Assembly: GCF_020217005.1 (NCBI RefSeq)
Contig: NZ_JAIWOI010000175.1
Location: 1-10,000, forward strand
Source of the DNA: Rheinheimera sp.
Lineage (GTDB): Bacteria > Pseudomonadota > Gammaproteobacteria > Enterobacterales > Alteromonadaceae
Length of the DNA stretch: 10,000 nt
Direction of reading: 5' to 3'
Each line of letters opens with the position of its first letter. The first letter of the stretch is position 1. Positions 5,852 through 10,000 of the stretch are shown one piece after another. A model generated the notes under the pieces. It searched no databases and was not told the origin of the DNA. It saw nothing but the letters and a program-made list of their open reading frames with translations. The position numbers and the translations under genes were made by a program.

Positions 5852-6793
5852 CTATCCGCGCGAAGGTGCTCTGGTTCCGGTTAGTCCTGGCATAGCTTCC
5901 CGTATTAGCTGTAAAAACTTCCGTAGTCGGGCTGGATAATAACTGGCATAGGGATACATCAGATAAACAGGTAAAGGCGCAGCGCACCACTGGGGTAACA
6001 AGTGCACCAGCCTGCCTTGTGCTAAATCGTCCTGTACTATCCAGGCCGAACATACACCAACCCCCACACCGGACAAAATGGCATTGCGTAATGCAAACAA
6101 ACTGTCTGTACTGAATTTTGGTTGAAACTCCAGCTGATGGCTGGCATTGAGCTGACCGCTTTTTAACAGAATATGAGTGCGGTAAAAACTACTTAAGGCC
6201 AACCAGGGCAAATCAGAAAGCTGTTCCACCTGGTTAATCTGCGGATAGCGGGCCAGAAGTTCGGGCGATGCCACCACAAAACGTGGCACCTCAGCCACCA
6301 ACACCGCCACCATAGCAGTGTCGGTAATTTCGCCTACATGGATAGCGCAGTCTATGCCGTCATGAATAAAGTCCGGGGAGTGATCGTTGAGCTGCCAGTC
6401 GACACTCATCTGCGGATACTGGTTCAGGTAACTGACCAAAGGCTCAATCAACTGCTGTTGACCAAATGCATGAGGAGCCCGCACTTTTAAAGTCCCTACC
6501 GGTTCGTCTGAGGCCTGCCTTAAATCATCTTCCAGTTCATTCCAACAGTTCAGTAATGTTTTGGCATGCTGATAACAACGTTGCCCATCGTCTGTTAGCT
6601 TCATGGCATGGGTGGTGCGCAGCAGCAGTTTTACGCCAAGCAGAGACTCCAGCGCCTGTAAGCGCCGACTGATAGTGGGTTGTGTCGTATGCAGCTGAGC
6701 AGCGGCGGCGGATAAGCTACCGCTTTCTACTATACGCACAAAAGTGTGCATCAAGTCTATACGATCAATGCCAGAATTTTTGAATATGCTCAT
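5852..6793 (-). CDS. LysR-family transcriptional regulator
   Basis: A DNA-binding regulator, probably controlling the divergent MFS gene. With the preferred ATG (6793-6791) it has 313 residues, normal for the family. The winged helix-turn-helix covers about 11-70, with the classic run SLSAAAAQLHTTQPTISRRL (26-45), ALESLLGVKLLLRT and LTDDG. The effector-binding domain follows (about 100-300), with VRAPHAFGQQQLIEPLVSYL, DCAIHVGEI and LRNAILSGVGVGVCSAW. A GTG at 6835 would add 14 residues (MVATAKVKLIYVLR) not usual in the family, and neither start has a clear Shine-Dalgarno sequence. The downstream ATG at 6751 would cut into the HTH domain. The palindrome at 6792-6806 overlaps the chosen start codon, a likely site for autorepression. 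The inducer cannot be told from the sequence. Confidence 0.92.
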   Translation of the reverse strand: MSIFKNSGIDRIDLMHTFVRIVESGSLSAAAAQLHTTQPTISRRLQALESLLGVKLLLRTTHAMKLTDDGQRCYQHAKTLLNCWNELEDDLRQASDEPVGTLKVRAPHAFGQQQLIEPLVSYLNQYPQMSVDWQLNDHSPDFIHDGIDCAIHVGEITDTAMVAVLVAEVPRFVVASPELLARYPQINQVEQLSDLPWLALSSFYRTHILLKSGQLNASHQLEFQPKFSTDSLFALRNAILSGVGVGVCSAWIVQDDLAQGRLVHLLPQWCAAPLPVYLMYPYASYYPARLRKFLQLIREAMPGLTGTRAPSRG

Positions 6794-6806
6794 ACGTAAT
6801 ACGTAT
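6792..6806. promoter_or_regulatory. Candidate LysR box (T-N11-A palindrome)
   Basis: ATACGTAATACGTAT is a perfect 15-base palindrome about the central base 6799. It contains TACGTAATACGTA (6793-6805), which fits the T-N11-A rule of LysR-family sites with perfect dyad symmetry. It overlaps the preferred LysR start codon and lies 103 bases before the MFS ATG, so one site could serve autoregulation and target control. No other strong dyad of this kind lies in the gap; CCAGCTGG (6881-6888) is short. Confidence 0.55.
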
Positions 6807-6909
6807 ATCAGTTTTACTTTGGCTGTGGCTACCACTTATTGGCGGTTTATTGAAAAATTCTCCCTCACCATAGTGTTACTCCAGCTGGTCTGGATACTGG
6901 AATAGAGTT

Positions 6910-8112
6910 ATGTCAGCACAAAGCCTGTCGCACAACACAGAAATACACCATTTATCCCGCCAGACTATTTTCACTCTGGCCACAGGCACGGGTTTGAGTG
7001 TCGCTACTATTTATTACAACCAGCCTTTGCTCGGGTTGATGGCACAGGACTTACAGGCCAATGTCAGCAGCACTGGTTTTGTGCCTACCTTTACCCAAAT
7101 AGGCTATGCGCTGGGGATTCTGCTATTGGTACCCTTAGGGGATAAATTCAACAGACGTTACATTATCCTGCTCAAAAGTCTGTTATTGAGTTTAGCCTTA
7201 CTGCTCTGTTCACTGATGCCAGCGCTCGAAGGCTTGCTGCTGGCAAGTCTCGCTATAGGTATTCTGGCCACTATGGCACAGGATATAGTGCCAGCCACTG
7301 CAGCTTTAGCCCCTGCTGAGCATAGAGGTCGAACTGTTGGAGCTGTCATGACCGGATTATTAACCGGCATCCTATTGTCCAGAGTATTCAGTGGCATGGT
7401 TGGTGAATATTATGGCTGGCGCATGATGTATCAATTGGCTGCTCTGAGCATTCTGCTGATTGGCTTCAGACTCTGGTGGCTGTTACCTGATTTTGCTGCA
7501 GATACCAAACTAAGTTATCCGGCGTTGTTAACATCTATGGCCGGGCTTTGGAAAAAATACTCCGCACTGCGCCGTGCTGCCTGGTCTCAAGGCTTATTGT
7601 CTGTCGCCTTCAGCGCCTTTTGGTCAACTTTAGCAGTGATGCTGCACACAGATTTCCAGCTGGGCAGCGCTGTGGCTGGCGCCTTTGGTTTGGCTGGGGC
7701 TGCAGGGGCGTTGGCGGCACCTTTGGCTGGTGCTATCGCCGATAAACAAGGACCAGAGCGTGTCACTCAGTTGGGGGCAGCTTTGGTAGCCCTGTCCTTT
7801 GCCGCTATGTTTTTGCTGCCACTGTTGCCAGTCAATGGTCAGATCCTTTTGCTTGTAGTGAGCGCTATAGGTTTTGATTTAGGTGTACAAGCTGCGCTTA
7901 TCGCCAATCAAACTCTGGTCTATGGCCTGGAGCCTGAGGCGCGTGGCCGGTTAAATGCACTGTTATTTACCTCCGTATTTATTGGCATGGCGACAGGTTC
8001 AGCCTTGGGCAGCATTGCGCTGGCAGACTTTGGCTGGACTGGAGTCATCAGCCTGGCCACAGTGGCAGCTATCGCCAGTTTATTGGTCAGATTAAAGGCT
8101 AAATCAGCGTAA
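6910..8112 (+). CDS. MFS transporter, COG2814 drug/sugar-efflux type
   Basis: An inner-membrane, proton-driven transporter of the 12-helix major facilitator type. The 400-residue length is standard. Signature features are ATIYYNQPLLGLMAQDL (32-48) in the first helix and loop, motif A GDKFNRR (77-83) between helices 2 and 3, PATAALAPAEHRGRTVGAVM in the helix 4-5 region, GWRMMYQLAAL, a central loop, and a second motif-A-like stretch LEPEARGRLNAL between helices 10 and 11. YYNQPLL proteins paired with a divergent LysR gene are common in proteobacteria and are usually annotated as efflux pumps, but the substrate is unknown. The ribosome site is weak (TGGAATAGAG, 6898-6907). A possible TTGAAA (6850-6855) lies upstream without a good -10. 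It is closed by its own terminator. Confidence 0.92.
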   Translation: MSAQSLSHNTEIHHLSRQTIFTLATGTGLSVATIYYNQPLLGLMAQDLQANVSSTGFVPTFTQIGYALGILLLVPLGDKFNRRYIILLKSLLLSLALLLCSLMPALEGLLLASLAIGILATMAQDIVPATAALAPAEHRGRTVGAVMTGLLTGILLSRVFSGMVGEYYGWRMMYQLAALSILLIGFRLWWLLPDFAADTKLSYPALLTSMAGLWKKYSALRRAAWSQGLLSVAFSAFWSTLAVMLHTDFQLGSAVAGAFGLAGAAGALAAPLAGAIADKQGPERVTQLGAALVALSFAAMFLLPLLPVNGQILLLVVSAIGFDLGVQAALIANQTLVYGLEPEARGRLNALLFTSVFIGMATGSALGSIALADFGWTGVISLATVAAIASLLVRLKAKSA

Positions 8113-8121
8113 TTCATTATC

Positions 8122-8150
8122 AGGGGCAGCTCTACTGCTGCCCCTTTTTT
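8122..8150 (+). terminator. Rho-independent terminator of the MFS gene
   Basis: A 9-bp perfect stem, AGGGGCAGC (8122-8130) and GCTGCCCCT (8137-8145), loop TCTACT, with six Ts (8145-8150). It begins 10 bases after the MFS stop codon. Confidence 0.93.
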
Positions 8151-8264
8151 AATACCGCCACTTAATAGGTAAAGAACCCGCCAACCACCGCATTTAGCAT
8201 TGATTTGTAAGCGAAAATCAAGCACTCTGAAATCGCTTTCAATGACAATAAAAAGGACAGGGTT

Positions 8265-9149
8265 ATGCTTTTTTTTAAGAAAAAACTAACAAAAACTGCT
8301 GGGGTATTAAGTCTGGTGTTAGCCAGCACAGCTTCAGGTTTCAGCTATGCCGATACAGTCTCTATTACCGCCACAACACCACAATTAAGTGTGCAGTTAT
8401 GGTCTGTCAAAGATGCAATGCAAGCCGACTTTGAAGGCACACTGACTAAGCTCGCCGCTATGGGTTTTGATGGCGTAGAGTTTGCCGGCTTTTTTGGCCA
8501 ATACGCCAATGACCCTGCTGGTTTAAAAGCATTTTTAACCAAACTTGGCTTAAAAGCTTCAGGTGCTCATGTACCTTTTGAAAAGTTAAGTCCAGAGCAA
8601 CTTGAAGCCACAGTGGCGTTTTACAAAGCCATAGATTGTCATTATTTAATTATTCCCATGGATCAGCGTGCTTTTACCGTCGAAGGTGCCAAAGCTGTGG
8701 CTGCTGATTTAGCCGCTGTGCAGGAAAAACTGACGCCACATGGCATGCATGTTGGTTATCACAACCATAAACCAGAAATGCTGGGTGAGATGGGCAAAAC
8801 CCCATGGGATGTGATTGGCAAAAACACCAGCAGCAAAGTGATTTTGCAGCAAGATGTCGGCTGGACTGAAGTAGCAGGCAAAGATCCGGTGGATTTTGTC
8901 AAAGCTTACCCTGGCCGTACTATCACTACCCACTACAAAGCGTCGGCGCCAGAACCTGGTAATACTGAAGATCCTATTCTTGGTAAAGACACCACTGACT
9001 GGAAAGCCTTAATCACCGCCAATAAAACTATAGGTGGCACCCAATGGTTAGTGGTAGAGCAGGAATCTTACCCTCAAGGCATGACTCCGATGCAAAGTGT
9101 TGAAGCCTCATTAAAAGGTGTGCAGGCCATCATCGCAGACATGAAGTAA
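8265..9149 (+). CDS. Exported sugar phosphate isomerase/epimerase-like TIM-barrel protein
   Basis: A 294-residue protein of the xylose-isomerase-like/AP endonuclease 2 superfamily (PF01261). Residues 1-29 form a signal peptide: KKKLTK, a hydrophobic core, and a cleavage site after SYA (A29). The mature barrel has LSVQLWSVKD (41-50), FDGVEFAGFFGQY (68-80), SGAHVPFEKL (99-108), HVGYHNHKPEM (162-172), LQQDVGW (194-200), TTHYKA (221-226) and LVVEQE (262-267). E72, H102, H166, H168, D197, H223 and E267 are candidate metal or substrate ligands. Exported members of this superfamily occur beside DUF1080 and Gfo/Idh proteins and take part in lyase or hydratase steps of 3-keto-sugar chemistry; such a role here is inferred. 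AAAGGA (8252-8257) lies 7 bases before the ATG. TAA is followed at once by an in-frame TGA. It converges on the DUF1080 gene. Confidence 0.88.
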   Translation: MLFFKKKLTKTAGVLSLVLASTASGFSYADTVSITATTPQLSVQLWSVKDAMQADFEGTLTKLAAMGFDGVEFAGFFGQYANDPAGLKAFLTKLGLKASGAHVPFEKLSPEQLEATVAFYKAIDCHYLIIPMDQRAFTVEGAKAVAADLAAVQEKLTPHGMHVGYHNHKPEMLGEMGKTPWDVIGKNTSSKVILQQDVGWTEVAGKDPVDFVKAYPGRTITTHYKASAPEPGNTEDPILGKDTTDWKALITANKTIGGTQWLVVEQESYPQGMTPMQSVEASLKGVQAIIADMK

Positions 9150-9151
9150 TG

Positions 9152-9207
9152 AAAATGGGGTCAGATCAGATTAGTTATGCGTAACTAATGTGATCTGACC
9201 CCATTTT
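9152..9207. repeat. GGGGTCAGA-core inverted repeat, copy 2; likely bidirectional terminator
   Basis: AAAATGGGGTCAGATCA (9152-9168) pairs with 9191-9207. After one G-G mismatch, ATTAGTTA (9170-9177) pairs with TAACTAAT (9182-9189) around a TGCG tetraloop, giving a 26-position stem. Five Ts (9204-9208) follow on the + side, and CATTTTCATTA lies on the - side. It fills almost all of the 62-base gap between two converging genes. The core GGGGTCAGA/TCTGACCCC is identical to the copy at 2040-2097, while the inner arms differ but stay self-complementary. Confidence 0.85.
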
Positions 9208-9211
9208 TGGG

Positions 9212-9970
9212 TTACAGCTTACGCACCCAGATATTGCGGAAGCTGACGCTGTCGCCATGATCCTGCAGTTTCAGTGGCAAGCAGCCATGCGCTTTGACTT
9301 GCGGCGCACCTATCCATTCGGTAGTACCGGCAATTTCAGTGTGGTTTTGCAGTAAAACCCCATTGTGCAGCACTGTGACATAACCAGGTGATAAGCGTTT
9401 TTCACCGTCAAAACGTGGCGCTTTGTAGATAATGTCATATTCCTGCCACTCGCCCGATGGACGGGTTGCATTGGCTAATGGAATAGTCTGTTTGTAGACA
9501 GCACCAGCCTGACCATTGGGATAGGTTTTATTCTGGTACGAATCTAAAATCTGGATTTCGTACATTTCCTGTAAAAAGATACCGCTGTTGTTACGCAGCT
9601 GGCCTTCTTTATCCATCCGATCTTTACCAACACGCCATTCCAGATGCAGCTGAATATCGCAAAAGGACTCCTTGCTGCGGATATCGCCAGTACCGGGTTT
9701 TACCGTTAACACACCGTCTGCCATAGTCCACTGTGCAGCAGCGCCAGTATTGACCGAGGTCCACTGTGACAAGTTTTTATCCAGCAGTTGTATCGCATCT
9801 GAAGGCGCCTGGCCTTCCAGTGCAGTGACTACAGGCGGCACAGGAGTCCAGACTTCAGTTTTAGCAGCTAAGGCATGACGCTCGGCATCTGTTAATTTGC
9901 TCAGATCCGTGGCGGCCATCACAGCTGTGCTTAAGGATAAAGCGGCGCCAATCCATACATATTTCATCAT
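9212..9970 (-). CDS. Exported DUF1080 protein (PF06439, 3-keto-disaccharide hydrolase family)
   Basis: A 252-residue protein with a signal peptide (1-19, cleavage after AVMA) and a jelly-roll domain from about 58 to 252. Family landmarks are IQLLDKNLSQWTSVN (60-74), AAQWTMADGVLTVKPGTGDI (78-97) leading to RSKESFCDIQLHLEWRV (98-114), RNNSGIFLQEMYEIQILDSY (126-145), PNGQAGAVYKQTIPLANATR (151-170), GEWQEYDIIYKAPRF (173-187), VTVLHNGVLLQNH (198-210) and KLQDHGDSVSFRNIWVRKL (234-252). Members cleave 3-keto-glycosides made by an oxidoreductase acting earlier. Because it is exported, it probably acts in the periplasm. AAAGG (9980-9976) lies 5 bases before the first of two adjacent ATGs. It converges with the TIM-barrel gene; its upstream neighbours lie outside the window. 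The specific substrate is unknown. Confidence 0.92.
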   Translation of the reverse strand: MMKYVWIGAALSLSTAVMAATDLSKLTDAERHALAAKTEVWTPVPPVVTALEGQAPSDAIQLLDKNLSQWTSVNTGAAAQWTMADGVLTVKPGTGDIRSKESFCDIQLHLEWRVGKDRMDKEGQLRNNSGIFLQEMYEIQILDSYQNKTYPNGQAGAVYKQTIPLANATRPSGEWQEYDIIYKAPRFDGEKRLSPGYVTVLHNGVLLQNHTEIAGTTEWIGAPQVKAHGCLPLKLQDHGDSVSFRNIWVRKL

Positions 9971-10000
9971 AGTTACCTTTAAAAAAGGCGGACTAAGCCG

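Noticed and set aside
6881..6888. CCAGCTGG palindrome before the MFS gene as an operator
   Set aside because: Eight-base palindromes are expected by chance at this scale, and it does not fit the LysR T-N11-A pattern.
7920..8225. A 101-codon open frame on the - strand across the MFS 3' end and terminator
   Set aside because: It runs through a strong + strand terminator hairpin and is antisense to conserved MFS helices; no protein-like features.
1..10000. Phage-defence island, CRISPR array, integrated element or tRNA-linked attachment site
   Set aside because: No spaced direct repeats, integrase, transposase, toxin-antitoxin or restriction genes, and no tRNA; the genes are metabolic, regulatory and transport genes with similar base composition.

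Overview
The window looks like ordinary chromosome from a Gammaproteobacterium of the Alteromonadales/Rheinheimera-Alishewanella type. This is inferred from the gene families (AceB-type malate synthase, amylosucrase with a PfkB fructokinase, a YjfB-like motility protein behind a sigma-28 promoter, a secreted DUF1080 protein), from the even base composition by eye, and from short GGGGTCAGA-core inverted repeats between genes. No database search was possible, so the genus is a guess. Ten protein genes are supported. No rRNA, tRNA, CRISPR array, prophage or complete transposon was seen, and no stretch over 300 bases lacks a gene.

Layout. 1-783 (-): the N-terminal half of malate synthase A, cut by the window edge. 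1004-1645 (+): a membrane-anchored DUF2726 protein ending in a strong terminator. 1835-2035 (+): a 66-residue YjfB-like protein with a near-consensus FliA promoter. 2040-2097: a long perfect-armed inverted repeat. 2099-3049 (-) and 3241-5166 (+): divergent fructokinase and amylosucrase, sharing a dyad-rich control region. 5296-5847 (+): a PF06042 nucleotidyltransferase-like protein, meeting a LysR regulator (5852-6793, -) tail to tail with only 4 bases between them. 6910-8112 (+): an MFS exporter divergent from the LysR gene. 8265-9149 (+) and 9212-9970 (-): an exported xylose-isomerase-like TIM barrel and an exported DUF1080 protein, converging on a second copy of the inverted repeat.

How the genes fit together. 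Amylosucrase splits intracellular sucrose, moves the glucosyl unit onto an alpha-1,4-glucan and releases fructose. The divergent fructokinase would phosphorylate that fructose, so the pair forms a compact sucrose-to-glycogen-like-glucan plus fructose-6-phosphate module. The LysR/MFS pair has the usual regulator/efflux-target arrangement, with a T-N11-A palindrome in the shared region. The TIM barrel and DUF1080 proteins are both predicted to be exported and belong to families linked to the 3-keto-glycoside route of glycoside cleavage; the oxidoreductase that route needs is not in the window.

The points most worth a second look are the two related repeats placed at convergent gene ends, the sigma-28 promoter of the small motility-like gene, the nested dyad between fructokinase and amylosucrase, and the periplasmic TIM-barrel/DUF1080 pair. 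I found no clear evidence of a wholly new multi-gene system.
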